This document shows, piece by piece, positions 9,106 to 17,696 of a DNA stretch of 64,000 bases. This stretch comes from Flavobacterium flevense (GTDB lineage: Bacteria > Bacteroidota > Bacteroidia > Flavobacteriales > Flavobacteriaceae): contig NZ_FRCC01000005.1 of the NCBI RefSeq assembly GCF_900142775.1, positions 1-64,000 of the forward strand, read 5' to 3'. Made by a program: the position numbers and the translations under genes. Below the pieces are notes generated by a model. That model worked only from the letters and a program-made list of their open reading frames with translations. It had not been told where the DNA came from and searched no databases. Positions within the stretch are counted from its first letter, which is position 1. Every line of letters begins with the position of its first letter.

Positions 9106-10038
9106 ATGAATTTCCTAAAACTCATTCGATATAAAAATTTATTGATGCTTGCTTTAATGCAGCTTATTTTCAGGTATGGATTTTTGAAACTACAAAATAT
9201 CGGTTTGGCGCTGACTGACTGGCAATACGGTTTATTGGTTTTAAGTACGATCCTGATTGCTGCGGCAGGTTATGTAATCAATGATATTTTTGATCAGCAA
9301 ACTGATCTTGAAAACAAACCTCATAAAGTCGTTGTAGGCAAAAGCATTTCAGAAAACAAGGCTTATAATATGTATGCTCTTTTAAACATCAGCGGAGTTG
9401 CGATAGGGTTTTATTTGTCTAATGTGATTTTGCGTCCTAATTTTGCCGCTATTTTCGTTTTAGTTGCCGCAACCCTTTACATCTATGCCACGAGTTTGAA
9501 ACAAATGCTCCTCATAGGCAATATTATTGTTGCTTTATTGTTATCTGTAAGTGTTCTGATTATTGGCGTATTTGATGTTTTTCCGGCAACGGATTATGCC
9601 AATCAGGAAGTAATGGCAAATATGTTTTCCATTCTTATAGACTATGCTATTTTTGCTTTTATGATTAATTTGCTGCGTGAAATTGTAAAAGATCTGGAAG
9701 ATTTTGATGGCGATTACAAGCAGGGAATGAAAACATTAGCTATTTATTTAGGAATAAAAAAAACATCAAAACTAGTTTGTGTATTAAGTATCATCCCGAT
9801 ACTGTGTTTACTGAATTACATGAACACCTATCTGATTACCAATAATCTGATTGTGGCTGTTATTTACGGTTTGCTTTTTATTTTAGGTCCAATGCTTTAT
9901 TTTAGTATCAAAATAGCAACTGCACAATCAAAAACGGAATTTATTCATTTAAGTAAAGTCCTGAAATGGATCCTTTTTTTCGGAATTGTATCTGTATTAA
10001 TTATCACTTTAAATATACAATGGAATGCTTCGAGATAA
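9106..10038 (+). CDS. UbiA-family prenyltransferase (geranylgeranylglycerol-phosphate geranylgeranyltransferase-like)
   Basis: 310 residues with about eight to nine membrane helices. The two prenyl-diphosphate/Mg motifs are present: NDIFDQQTD (59-67) and DLEDFDGD (196-203). Flavobacterial members are usually annotated as geranylgeranylglycerol-phosphate geranylgeranyltransferase; the true acceptor here is unknown (a lipid or aromatic compound). It is followed by maf with a 14-base overlap, so the two are translationally coupled. Confidence 0.85.
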   Translation: MNFLKLIRYKNLLMLALMQLIFRYGFLKLQNIGLALTDWQYGLLVLSTILIAAAGYVINDIFDQQTDLENKPHKVVVGKSISENKAYNMYALLNISGVAIGFYLSNVILRPNFAAIFVLVAATLYIYATSLKQMLLIGNIIVALLLSVSVLIIGVFDVFPATDYANQEVMANMFSILIDYAIFAFMINLLREIVKDLEDFDGDYKQGMKTLAIYLGIKKTSKLVCVLSIIPILCLLNYMNTYLITNNLIVAVIYGLLFILGPMLYFSIKIATAQSKTEFIHLSKVLKWILFFGIVSVLIITLNIQWNASR

Positions 10039-10609
10039 ATTAAAAAATTACAAAATCATATTAGCTTCGGGTTCTCCCAGAAGGCAACAGTTTTTCAAAG
10101 ATCTTGATTTGGATTTTGAAATTCGATTAAAAGAAATAGAAGAAATCTTTCCGCCGGAACTACAAAGAGAAGAAATCACTAATTATCTGGCTCAATTAAA
10201 AGCTGCTGCATTTGAAGGAGAATTAAACAGCAATGAGATTCTGGTAACCAGTGACACTATAGTCTGGCATAACGAAAAAGCAGTAGGAAAACCAAAAGAT
10301 GCTCAGGATGCTTTTGCTATTTTAAAATCCTTGTCTAATGCTACTCATGAAGTAATTACTTCTGTTTGCTTTAAAAGCAATTTAAAAACGGAGATGCTGT
10401 ATGAAATTACCAAAGTCACTTTTAACAAACTAAGTGATGAAGCCATTGCTTATTACATTGAAAACTACAAACCTTTTGACAAGGCGGGAGCTTATGGAAT
10501 CCAGGAATGGATTGGGTTTATTGGCGTTTCAAAAATCGAAGGTTCTTATGCCAATGTAATTGGGCTTCCGGTAGATAAAGTGTACCAATATTTGACTAAT
10601 TTAGCTTAA
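10025..10609 (+). CDS. maf: Maf-family nucleotide pyrophosphatase
   Basis: 194 residues. The signature ASGSPRR (residues 14-20) starts the substrate loop, TSDTIVW carries the catalytic Asp, and GAYGIQEW plus KIEGSYANVIGLP complete the family pattern. Maf proteins hydrolyse dTTP, UTP or modified nucleotides as a house-cleaning function and can slow septum formation. The motifs fit the YhdE (dTTP/UTP) type better than YceF. The start overlaps the UbiA gene by 14 bases. Confidence 0.92.
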   Translation: MLRDKLKNYKIILASGSPRRQQFFKDLDLDFEIRLKEIEEIFPPELQREEITNYLAQLKAAAFEGELNSNEILVTSDTIVWHNEKAVGKPKDAQDAFAILKSLSNATHEVITSVCFKSNLKTEMLYEITKVTFNKLSDEAIAYYIENYKPFDKAGAYGIQEWIGFIGVSKIEGSYANVIGLPVDKVYQYLTNLA

Positions 10610-10620
10610 AAACAGAAAAA

Positions 10621-11151
10621 ATGACTTTTTTTAAAGATTATACACACGAATTAATTATAAGCGGCATTTTAGTGGTACTTATTATCATCTTACGAATGGT
10701 ATCTACTAATTTAGTACGTCGGTTTGCTAAAACTTCCCATATTATTGAATACCGAACTAATTTAGTGATTAAATACATTCATTTATTGATTACTATTTTA
10801 GCACTTATTGCCGTAGTTGTTATTTGGGGAGTACACCCTAAAGATATTGTTATTGCCGTATCATCAATAGCTACAGTTGTGGGAGTTGCTATGGTAGCAC
10901 AATGGTCAATATTGAGTAATATAACTTCCGGAGTTATTTTGTTTTTTTCTTTTCCTTTTAAAATTGGCGACAGCATCCGAATTCATGATAAAGATTTCCC
11001 AATTATGGGCGAAATAGAAGACATTACGGCTTTTCACATTCTTTTAAAAACAGAAGAAGGCGAACAGGTTGTTTACCCTAACAATCTTTTATTTCAAAAA
11101 GGCATTTCAATTTTTACCAGCCATTATGAAGAAAAAGAATTTATGGATTAA
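10621..11151 (+). CDS. Short MscS-family mechanosensitive channel
   Basis: 176 residues, much shorter than E. coli MscS (286). Three membrane helices: about residues 11-31, 50-70, and a pore helix in IVIAVSSIATVVGVAMVAQWSI. A beta domain follows (IGDSIRI, IMGEIEDITAFHILLKTEEGEQVVYPNNLLFQKGI), but the C-terminal alpha-beta cage vestibule is missing. This fits a minimal MscS-like channel in the inner membrane. It lies 11 bases after maf in the same operon. Confidence 0.85.
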   Translation: MTFFKDYTHELIISGILVVLIIILRMVSTNLVRRFAKTSHIIEYRTNLVIKYIHLLITILALIAVVVIWGVHPKDIVIAVSSIATVVGVAMVAQWSILSNITSGVILFFSFPFKIGDSIRIHDKDFPIMGEIEDITAFHILLKTEEGEQVVYPNNLLFQKGISIFTSHYEEKEFMD

Positions 11152-11187
11152 TTTTTGTAGAAAAGAAATCTTTTAAACGACTTTTTA

Positions 11188-13002
11188 ATGTCAACCCTCT
11201 CTAAAATAGCCACTTTTATTTTATTGTTCTTTTGCTTTCAATTTTTGCATTCGCAAAATAAAACAGCGCAAAAAGACCCTTCAAAACTTCCTGCTATTTT
11301 AGCACAGCCAAAAAATAAGACGGCCAAATTTTTTCATAAGTTAATATTTAAACCCACTAAATCTAAAAAAGCAAGAAAAAAAACGGTTGATCCAAAACAT
11401 TTAGATGCTGATGGTAAAATCATTCGAAATATCAATATTGTCACGCTGGATCCTTTTGGGTATTCCGAAATTGATACTACCAAAGTTCCCAATAACTGGT
11501 CTGAAAAAACGGGAAACTGGCTGCATTTGAAATCAAAACAACTCGCTATTAAAAACATACTGCTTTTCAAGAAAAACAAAGCTTATAGTTTACTGGAAAT
11601 CAAGGAATCCGAACGTTTATTGAGAAGTCAGAAATTCATCAACAGGGTTACCATTACTGAAAAATTAGTTGGTCCGGAATCAGATTCCGTTGATGTCTAT
11701 ATACGGGTTTTAGATTCCTGGAGTTCCATTCCTAAATTTTCTGCTTCGGGTTCCCGAATAGGAATTGGTCTCAAGGAGCGTAATTTTTTTGGTATAGGAC
11801 ATCAATTGGATTATTACTATTCTCATCGTACAGCAGATAAAAAAGATGCCAATACGATTAGTTATCTGATACCAAATATCAAAAACTCTTTTGTTAGCAC
11901 ACAATTGAACTATAGGAATGATTTCGAAAATTATTATTCTAAAGGAATTATCATCGAACGTCCTTTTTACTCTCCTTTGACAAAATGGGCAGGCGGAATT
12001 GCAATTAGTCAAAATTATTTAAAGGATAGTATTCAGGATACAAACAATGCCTATATTTCACAGGATTTTAAATACAATAATCAAAATTTCTGGGTTGGAA
12101 AAGCTTTCAACATCTTTAAAGCCGATGCAGTTACTGACCGAACGACAAATTTAATTGTAAGTGCCCGATTTTCAAATACCGATTATACTATTGCTCCATC
12201 AGCAGTTTTAGATCCAATTAATTTTTATACGTCAGAAAAATTACTCCTTAGCGGAATAGGAATTAACACCCGGCAATTTGTTCAGGAACGCTATATTTTT
12301 AAAAATGGTCAGATAGAAGATGTACCCATAGGCCGAATTTACGGTATAACCGGTGGTTACCAATACAAAAACCAACAGTGGCGAAGGTATCTGGGTGCTC
12401 AGGTTTCTTTTGGGAATTACCATAAATGGGGATTTTTAAGTACTAATTTTGAAATAGGCAGTTATTTTAATAAATCAAAAACAGAACAGACTACAATTGC
12501 ATTCCAAGCCAATTATTTCACCAATCTTTTAGAAATTGGTAAATGGAAAATAAGGCAGTTTATAAAACCTCAAATAACCATTGGTATCAACAGGCAAAAT
12601 AGTTTAGGTGATTTGTTAACCATTAATGAAAACAACGGTATTCAGGGATTTAACAGTCCGGTATATGGCACTCAAAAAATGCTGTTAACGCTCCAGACCC
12701 AATCGTATGCTCCAAGAGAAATATGGGGTTTCAGACTTAATCCTTACATTAACTACAGTTTAGCGATGATAGGAAATAAAAACAATCCTATGCAAAAGAA
12801 TCAGACCTATTCTAAAATTGGAATAGGAATCCTGATTAGCAATGATTATTTGGTTTTCAGTTCCTTTCAGCTCTCTTTGTCTTATTACCCAAAAATTCCG
12901 TTTCAGGGTAATGGAATTTTTAAAACCAATGCTTTTGAAACTACTGACTTTGGATTTCAGAATTTTGAATTAGAACAACCCAACATTATTCCTTTTAAAT
13001 AA
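11188..13002 (+). CDS. Outer-membrane beta-barrel with POTRA-like N-terminus (Omp85-like)
   Basis: 604 residues with a signal peptide (cleaved after about residue 22, LHSQ). A basic linker (KPTKSKKARKK) is followed by a POTRA-like segment: RNINIVTLDPFGYS, LLFKKNKAYSLLEIKESERLLRSQKFINRVTITEKL, SVDVYIRVLDSW. The rest is a series of amphipathic strands ending near the C-terminus (FQLSLSYYPKIPF). The POTRA-then-barrel order suggests an Omp85-superfamily protein. It has no close resemblance to BamA itself (the usual fifth POTRA and lid motif are not seen), so substrate is unknown. It may be the last gene of the DUF2520 operon (36-base gap). Confidence 0.7.
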   Translation: MSTLSKIATFILLFFCFQFLHSQNKTAQKDPSKLPAILAQPKNKTAKFFHKLIFKPTKSKKARKKTVDPKHLDADGKIIRNINIVTLDPFGYSEIDTTKVPNNWSEKTGNWLHLKSKQLAIKNILLFKKNKAYSLLEIKESERLLRSQKFINRVTITEKLVGPESDSVDVYIRVLDSWSSIPKFSASGSRIGIGLKERNFFGIGHQLDYYYSHRTADKKDANTISYLIPNIKNSFVSTQLNYRNDFENYYSKGIIIERPFYSPLTKWAGGIAISQNYLKDSIQDTNNAYISQDFKYNNQNFWVGKAFNIFKADAVTDRTTNLIVSARFSNTDYTIAPSAVLDPINFYTSEKLLLSGIGINTRQFVQERYIFKNGQIEDVPIGRIYGITGGYQYKNQQWRRYLGAQVSFGNYHKWGFLSTNFEIGSYFNKSKTEQTTIAFQANYFTNLLEIGKWKIRQFIKPQITIGINRQNSLGDLLTINENNGIQGFNSPVYGTQKMLLTLQTQSYAPREIWGFRLNPYINYSLAMIGNKNNPMQKNQTYSKIGIGILISNDYLVFSSFQLSLSYYPKIPFQGNGIFKTNAFETTDFGFQNFELEQPNIIPFK

Positions 13003-13088
13003 AAAAAATAGTCTTAACAGTTTACTTAAACAAATTATTAAGTATATTTATAAAAAGAATTCTGATTTTTAATTTAACCTTATTAAGT

Positions 13089-13397
13089 ATGAAAAAACTA
13101 AGTTTTTATTTGATGGTTATGATACTATCATTAGGAGTATTACCAACAAGCACTTATGCGGCAGAAAAACCCAAAGCAGAAACCCCTAAAGAAATCCCTG
13201 CTGAAGTTCAGACAATGCTTAACCGCCTCAATGAAATTAAAGAAATGGATAAATCAAATTTATCTTCTTCTGAAAAAAAAGAGCTGCGAACCGAAGTTAA
13301 AACAATTAAAAAGACTTTAAAATCATCAGGTCATGGAATTTACCTGTCGGTTGGGGCAATTATTATAATTATACTTTTATTAATTTTATTGATTTAA
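13089..13397 (+). CDS. Small envelope protein with signal peptide and C-terminal membrane helix
   Basis: 102 residues: signal peptide about 1-24 (ending TYAA), a charged coiled-coil-prone region (EVQTMLNRLNEIKEMDKSNL, SSEKKELRTEVKTIKKTL), then GGVYLS-like HGIYLSVGAII and a C-terminal membrane helix of Ile/Leu (about 80-102). This layout is common among flavobacterial small proteins, and I recall close relatives with the same end. Function unknown. A strong terminator follows 20 bases later. Confidence 0.75.
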   Translation: MKKLSFYLMVMILSLGVLPTSTYAAEKPKAETPKEIPAEVQTMLNRLNEIKEMDKSNLSSSEKKELRTEVKTIKKTLKSSGHGIYLSVGAIIIIILLLILLI

Positions 13398-13416
13398 AAA
13401 TCAATATATTGGCTTT

Positions 13417-13456
13417 AAAACGCAGCTCCTTTTTTATAATGAGCTGCGTTTTTTTT
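13417..13456 (+). terminator. Rho-independent terminator
   Basis: Stem AAAACGCAGCTC / GAGCTGCGTTTT with an AT-rich loop and a T-tract of eight. Confidence 0.9.
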
Positions 13457-13550
13457 AGTACCAATTAAACTTCCACTCTTTTTTTGGCACAATAATTGGC
13501 TTTAGACATATAACAATGAATTTTAAAAACATTTTAAAAAAATAGAAATC

Positions 13551-14030
13551 ATGAAAACATTAAAATTATTAGCTGCAGGGATTCTATTATTAGCAACTAC
13601 TGCAACTACTCAGGCACAAGTATCTGTAAATGTAAACATAGGAACACCACCTGCATGGGGACCGGCAGGATATTCTAACATTGATTATTATTATATTCCT
13701 GATATCCAAAGTTATTATGACATACGCCTTTCGCAATTTATCTATTTTGGAAACGGAAGATGGATACGTTCCAGAAACCTGCCACAACAATACCGTAATT
13801 ACGACTTATACAACGGTTACAAAGTAGTCCTGCATGATTACCATGGAAGATCTCCTTATGTTCATTACAAAACTCATAAAGCAAAATACCACAAAGGATA
13901 TAAAGGAAAACCACAAAAAGCAATTGGTCACAGAAACAATGGTAAGCATGACTACAAACACAATTCCGGAAACCATAATTCTAATCGTGGGAATGGAAAT
14001 GGAAAAGGAAATGGTAACGGAAAACATTAA
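13551..14030 (+). CDS. Secreted small protein with His/Gly/Asn-rich tail (paralogue 1)
   Basis: 159 residues. Signal peptide 1-22 (cleaved after TQAQ), then a conserved core VSVNVNIGTPPAWGP, IDYYYIPDIQSYYDI, QFIYFGNGRWIRSRNLP, YRNYDLYNGYKVVLHDYHG, and a basic low-complexity tail of Lys, His, Gly and Asn. A tandem paralogue of identical length follows 350 bases downstream, and the two share their leader sequence (TAGAAATCATGAAAACAT). Such proteins occur widely in flavobacteria, often stress-induced, with unknown function. The tail would bind metals or polyanions, which is inference only. Confidence 0.75.
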   Translation: MKTLKLLAAGILLLATTATTQAQVSVNVNIGTPPAWGPAGYSNIDYYYIPDIQSYYDIRLSQFIYFGNGRWIRSRNLPQQYRNYDLYNGYKVVLHDYHGRSPYVHYKTHKAKYHKGYKGKPQKAIGHRNNGKHDYKHNSGNHNSNRGNGNGKGNGNGKH

Positions 14031-14381
14031 TTTTTATAAACTCTAAATACTAAAGAAACGCTATTTGCGTTTCTTTTTTTGTACCGTTTCTATATGTTAA
14101 AAAAAAGTTAACAGAAAAAACGTTTGTATGTAATTCGAACTCAACTCAATTTTAAATATCTTTTTTATAAAAAACTATTTTATCTAAATGGATTGATTAA
14201 GAAAGCAAACAAACACGAAGAAAAACAAATGCTGTTTATAATAAAAATACAGAAAAAAGCTTTTTTCGAAATTAAAAATAGTTAATAAAAAGTTAATAAA
14301 ATAATTTTGGCATACTAATTGAAAATAACCTAACAGAAGAAAAAACATAAACCCCAAAATAACTTTAAAAAAGTAGAAATC
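14031..14381. other. Gap between the two paralogues
   Basis: Contains the terminator at 14052-14080 and then about 270 bases of very AT-rich sequence. No gene is visible. The 30 bases before 14382 repeat the leader of the upstream copy, so the duplication unit included the 5' leader. Confidence 0.6.
14052..14080 (+). terminator. Rho-independent terminator
   Basis: Stem AAAGAAACGC / GCGTTTCTTT, loop TATTT, followed by T's. Confidence 0.85.
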
Positions 14382-14861
14382 ATGAAAACATTAAAATTAA
14401 TCGCTGCAGCTATGTTTTTATTAGGTGCAGGCACGTCTCAGGCACAAGTTTCAGTAAATGTAAATATAGGTGCGCCAGTTGTTGTAAGACCGGCATGGAT
14501 TCCTCAAAATCATGTAAACGTAGATTTTTATTATATTCCGGAAATCCAGTCCTATTATGATGTAAACGCTTCTTTGTATGTGTATTTAAATAACGGAAAC
14601 TGGGTTCGCACCAGATACGTTCCTGTACACTACAGAAATTATGATTTGAACCATGCTCATCGAATTGCACTAAGAGGTTACCATGGAAGCCGTCCTTACA
14701 ATTATTATAATAACCATAAAGTGAGATATTATAATGACCGAAATTATAATAACAGATATTCCGAAGGACGCCGTTACAACAAGCATCATTACTATGCTGA
14801 TAACCGTAAATCAAACGGCAAACATTATAAAAAGAATAATCACTGGCGTCATGACGACTAA
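14382..14861 (+). CDS. Secreted small protein with basic tail (paralogue 2)
   Basis: 159 residues, same plan as the gene at 13551: signal peptide to SQAQ, VSVNVNIGAPVVVRPAWIP, VDFYYIPEIQSYYDV, YLNNGNWVRTRYVP, YRNYDLNHAHRIALRGYHG. The tail differs: Asn, Tyr, Arg and His instead of Gly, Lys and Asn. Core identity is obvious by eye while the tails have drifted, as expected of an old tandem duplication. It has its own terminator 15 bases after the stop. A 176-codon frame on the opposite strand is a shadow of this gene. Confidence 0.75.
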   Translation: MKTLKLIAAAMFLLGAGTSQAQVSVNVNIGAPVVVRPAWIPQNHVNVDFYYIPEIQSYYDVNASLYVYLNNGNWVRTRYVPVHYRNYDLNHAHRIALRGYHGSRPYNYYNNHKVRYYNDRNYNNRYSEGRRYNKHHYYADNRKSNGKHYKKNNHWRHDD

Positions 14862-14875
14862 TGTTATTCCAAGAT

Positions 14876-14910
14876 AAAAAAGGCGAATTTCGTTTGAAAT
14901 TCGCCTTTTT
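14876..14910 (+). terminator. Rho-independent terminator
   Basis: Stem AAAAGGCGAATTTC / GAAATTCGCCTTTT with loop GTTT. Confidence 0.9.
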
Positions 14911-14962
14911 ACGTTGAACCCATTTATGCCGGAAAGACATTTCATTCCATGAAAATAATTAC

Positions 14963-14970
14963 TACATTTG
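14963..14970 (+). promoter_or_regulatory. Bacteroidota -7 box for the PIG-L operon
   Basis: TACATTTG matches TAnnTTTG. It ends 27 bases before the ATG at 14998, which decides against the longer frame that would start at a TTG inside this box. Confidence 0.65.
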
Positions 14971-14997
14971 GACTTATTGCAATTAAATTACATTAAG

Positions 14998-17523
14998 ATG
15001 CTTAATAATAAACAGCTATTTATTTTTATATCCTTTTTTATATTTCAATTTTCATCAGCACAAAAACCACAAAAATGGAATGCTGTTGAAATACATAACC
15101 AAATTCAGAAATTAAATTTTCTGGGGAGTGTTCTTTATATTGCTGCACATCCTGATGATGAAAATACCCGACTCATTTCCTATTTATCCAATGAAAAAAA
15201 AGCCCGCACCGCTTATTTATCGTTAACGCGTGGTGACGGAGGACAAAATTTAATTGGTTCCGAATTAAGAGAATTATTAGGTGTGATTAGAACTCAGGAA
15301 CTTATTGAGGCTCGAAAAATTGATGGTGGAGAACAATTTTTTTCCCGTGCCAATGATTTTGGGTTTTCAAAAAATCCTGATGAAACATTCGAAATTTGGG
15401 ATAAAGAAAAAGTATTAGCTGATGTAGTCTGGGCAATCCGAAAATTCCGTCCTGATGTTATCATTAATCGGTTTGACCACCGCTCACCCGGAACAACTCA
15501 TGGACATCATACCGCTTCGGCTATTTTAAGTGTCGAAAGTTTTGACCTCAGCAACAACCCAAAAAGCTTTCCTGAACAATTAAAACACTATAATCCGTGG
15601 CAGCCTAAAAGACTTTTCTTTAATCCTTCTGTTTGGTTTTATGGAAGCCAGGAAAAATTTGATGCAGCTGATAAATCTAATTTCATTACTCTTGAAACAG
15701 GGGTTTATTATGCCGGTTTAGGGAAATCCAATCAGGAAATTGCCGCATTAAGCAGAAGCAGCCATAAATCACAAGGTTTTGGAAGTACTGGATCCCGTGG
15801 AAAAGAAAGCGAATATCTGGAACTTATTGACGGAGAAAAAATAAAAGATAAAGCCAATTTGTTTGATGGTATAGACACCAGCTGGAATCGGATCAAAAAT
15901 GGAAAAGAGATTGGCGAATTAGTAACTAAAATAGAAACTGATTTTAATTTTTCCAATCCCGCTGCTTCTGTTCCTGATTTGGTTAAAGCCTATACACTGA
16001 TTGCTGATTTAGATGAAAATCATTGGAAAACGGTCAAATTAGAAGAACTGAAAAATATTATCACCGCCTGTTCCGGTTTGTATCTTGAAGCTGTTTCTAA
16101 TGTACAGCAAACCACACCCGGAAGTACGATTCAATTAAGAATTGAAGCTATTAACAGAAGTATTACTCCTGTAGAACTGAACAGTATTACTGCATTTCCG
16201 TCTCAAAAAAACACGGTTTTAAATAAGGTTTTAAACAACAATTTTTCAGAGAATTTCTCTGTAGATTTAGAATTGCCTGAAAATTTAGAATACAGTCAGC
16301 CTTACTGGTTAAAAGAAAAAGGAACGACAGGAATGTATCAGGTTTCAGAGCAAAAGAATATAGGTATCCCTGATATTATAAGGAATATCAAATTGCAATT
16401 TAATTTAAAAATTAACGGAATTGCTATTCCTGTAGAACGTACCGTTGTTTATAAATACAATGACAAGGTTAACGGAGAAATGTATAATTACCTTGATATT
16501 ATTCCGGAGGTCAGTACCCGAATTTTAGATCAGGTTTCTTTTTTTAATGATGGCAAAACTAAAAAAATAGCCGTTCAGGTAAAAGCAGGTAAAGACAATA
16601 TTGATGGAAATGTACGATTAGAAGTTGCCGAAAACTGGATTGTTGATCCTCTATCAACCTCTTTTAATCTGGAAAAAAAGGAACATGAAAAAACAGTTTA
16701 TTTTGATGTCACACCTCCTGAAAACACCTCCGAAATTATAGCTAAAAGTGTTGCAGTTGTTAATTCTAAGGAAATTGACAAAGAACAAATTATCATCGAT
16801 TATGATCATATTTCAAAACAACAGGTGCTGCTGGCAGCAGAATCTAAATTCAAAAAATTAGATTTAAAAATCACCAATGAAAGAATTGGTTACATAATGG
16901 GTGCCGGAGATGAAGTCCCTGAATGCCTGATTCAGATGGGATACCCCGTGACTTTACTCACTGTAGAAGAAGATATTAACACCCGAAATTTAAACAATTT
17001 TGATGTTATTATTACCGGAATTCGTGCTTATAATGTACTTCCTACTTTAAAAAACAGACAGCATTTATTACTGGAATTTGTGAAAAGAGGAAAAACTTTA
17101 ATTGTACAATACAACACGCCTGATAGAAATATTCCCAATAACATTGCACCTTATCCATTAACAATATCCAGTGACAGAGTTACGGATGAGAATGCAACGG
17201 TTCAATTTTTAGCACCTAATCATGCTATTTTAAATTATCCGAATAAAATAACCGAAAAAGATTTTAAAGGTTGGACTCAGGAGCAGGGCTTGTATTATCC
17301 CAATCAATTTGACGCAGCTTTCACCCCTATCCTGTCTTCCCATGACAAAGGAGAAACGGATAAAAAAGGAGCATTATTAGTCGCAGCTTATGGAAAAGGG
17401 CACTATATTTATACTGGTTTAAGTTTGTTCAGAGAACTCCCAATGGGAGTTTCAGGTGCGTATCGTTTAGTGGCTAATATGATTTCATTAAAAACTGCCG
17501 AGACCGAAGAAGCACCAAAATAA
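14998..17523 (+). CDS. PIG-L family deacetylase with long C-terminal region
   Basis: 841 residues from ATG 14998, chosen because it gives a clean signal peptide (IFISFFIFQFSSAQ). The PIG-L/LmbE domain spans about 40-330: zinc motif AHPDDENTRLIS (HPDD at 51-54) and HGHHTASA (168-174). Such enzymes remove acetyl groups from N-acetyl sugars. The 500-residue remainder contains beta-rich segments and a C-terminal region with a possible glutamine-amidotransferase-like fold (VIITGIRAYN, GKTLIVQYNT, GKGHYIYTGLSLFRELP). Exported and large, it probably acts on an extracytoplasmic glycan or glycoconjugate. It leads an operon with the 35-residue protein and the SSS symporter, which suggests uptake of the released product. 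Confidence 0.85.
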   Translation: MLNNKQLFIFISFFIFQFSSAQKPQKWNAVEIHNQIQKLNFLGSVLYIAAHPDDENTRLISYLSNEKKARTAYLSLTRGDGGQNLIGSELRELLGVIRTQELIEARKIDGGEQFFSRANDFGFSKNPDETFEIWDKEKVLADVVWAIRKFRPDVIINRFDHRSPGTTHGHHTASAILSVESFDLSNNPKSFPEQLKHYNPWQPKRLFFNPSVWFYGSQEKFDAADKSNFITLETGVYYAGLGKSNQEIAALSRSSHKSQGFGSTGSRGKESEYLELIDGEKIKDKANLFDGIDTSWNRIKNGKEIGELVTKIETDFNFSNPAASVPDLVKAYTLIADLDENHWKTVKLEELKNIITACSGLYLEAVSNVQQTTPGSTIQLRIEAINRSITPVELNSITAFPSQKNTVLNKVLNNNFSENFSVDLELPENLEYSQPYWLKEKGTTGMYQVSEQKNIGIPDIIRNIKLQFNLKINGIAIPVERTVVYKYNDKVNGEMYNYLDIIPEVSTRILDQVSFFNDGKTKKIAVQVKAGKDNIDGNVRLEVAENWIVDPLSTSFNLEKKEHEKTVYFDVTPPENTSEIIAKSVAVVNSKEIDKEQIIIDYDHISKQQVLLAAESKFKKLDLKITNERIGYIMGAGDEVPECLIQMGYPVTLLTVEEDINTRNLNNFDVIITGIRAYNVLPTLKNRQHLLLEFVKRGKTLIVQYNTPDRNIPNNIAPYPLTISSDRVTDENATVQFLAPNHAILNYPNKITEKDFKGWTQEQGLYYPNQFDAAFTPILSSHDKGETDKKGALLVAAYGKGHYIYTGLSLFRELPMGVSGAYRLVANMISLKTAETEEAPK

Positions 17524-17584
17524 AACACAACAAAACATTGAAAACTAATATATTTTCAAAAAACAACACTCTAAAAGAAGTAAA

Positions 17585-17692
17585 ATGGGATTAAAAAAAG
17601 AAAAAAACTGGAAGGCAAATTACACCTGGGTATTAATTGCAAATGCTGTTTACATCTTAGTTTTTTATTTAATAATGAAATTATACTCTTAA
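17585..17692 (+). CDS. 35-residue membrane protein between PIG-L enzyme and SSS symporter
   Basis: ATG 17585, TAA 17690-17692. The sequence is MGLKKEKNWKANYTWV followed by one membrane helix (VLIANAVYILVFYLIM) and KLYS. It ends 4 bases before the symporter ATG and starts 61 bases after the deacetylase stop, so it sits inside the operon and is likely co-translated with the symporter. Its size and position suggest a small accessory subunit of the symporter, comparable in principle to other tiny transporter partners. No family name comes to mind. Confidence 0.75.
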   Translation: MGLKKEKNWKANYTWVLIANAVYILVFYLIMKLYS

Positions 17693-17696
17693 AGCC

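Noticed and set aside
13738..14027. Minus-strand frames opposite the first secreted paralogue
   Set aside because: They are shadows of a low-complexity coding region, without promoter or family resemblance.
14410..14940. 176-codon frame on the minus strand
   Set aside because: It is an opposite-strand shadow of the second secreted paralogue; its composition is unlike neighbouring proteins and it has no signal peptide despite running across a secreted gene.
14968..17523. Longer PIG-L start at 14968 (TTG)
   Set aside because: That codon lies inside the TACATTTG promoter box.
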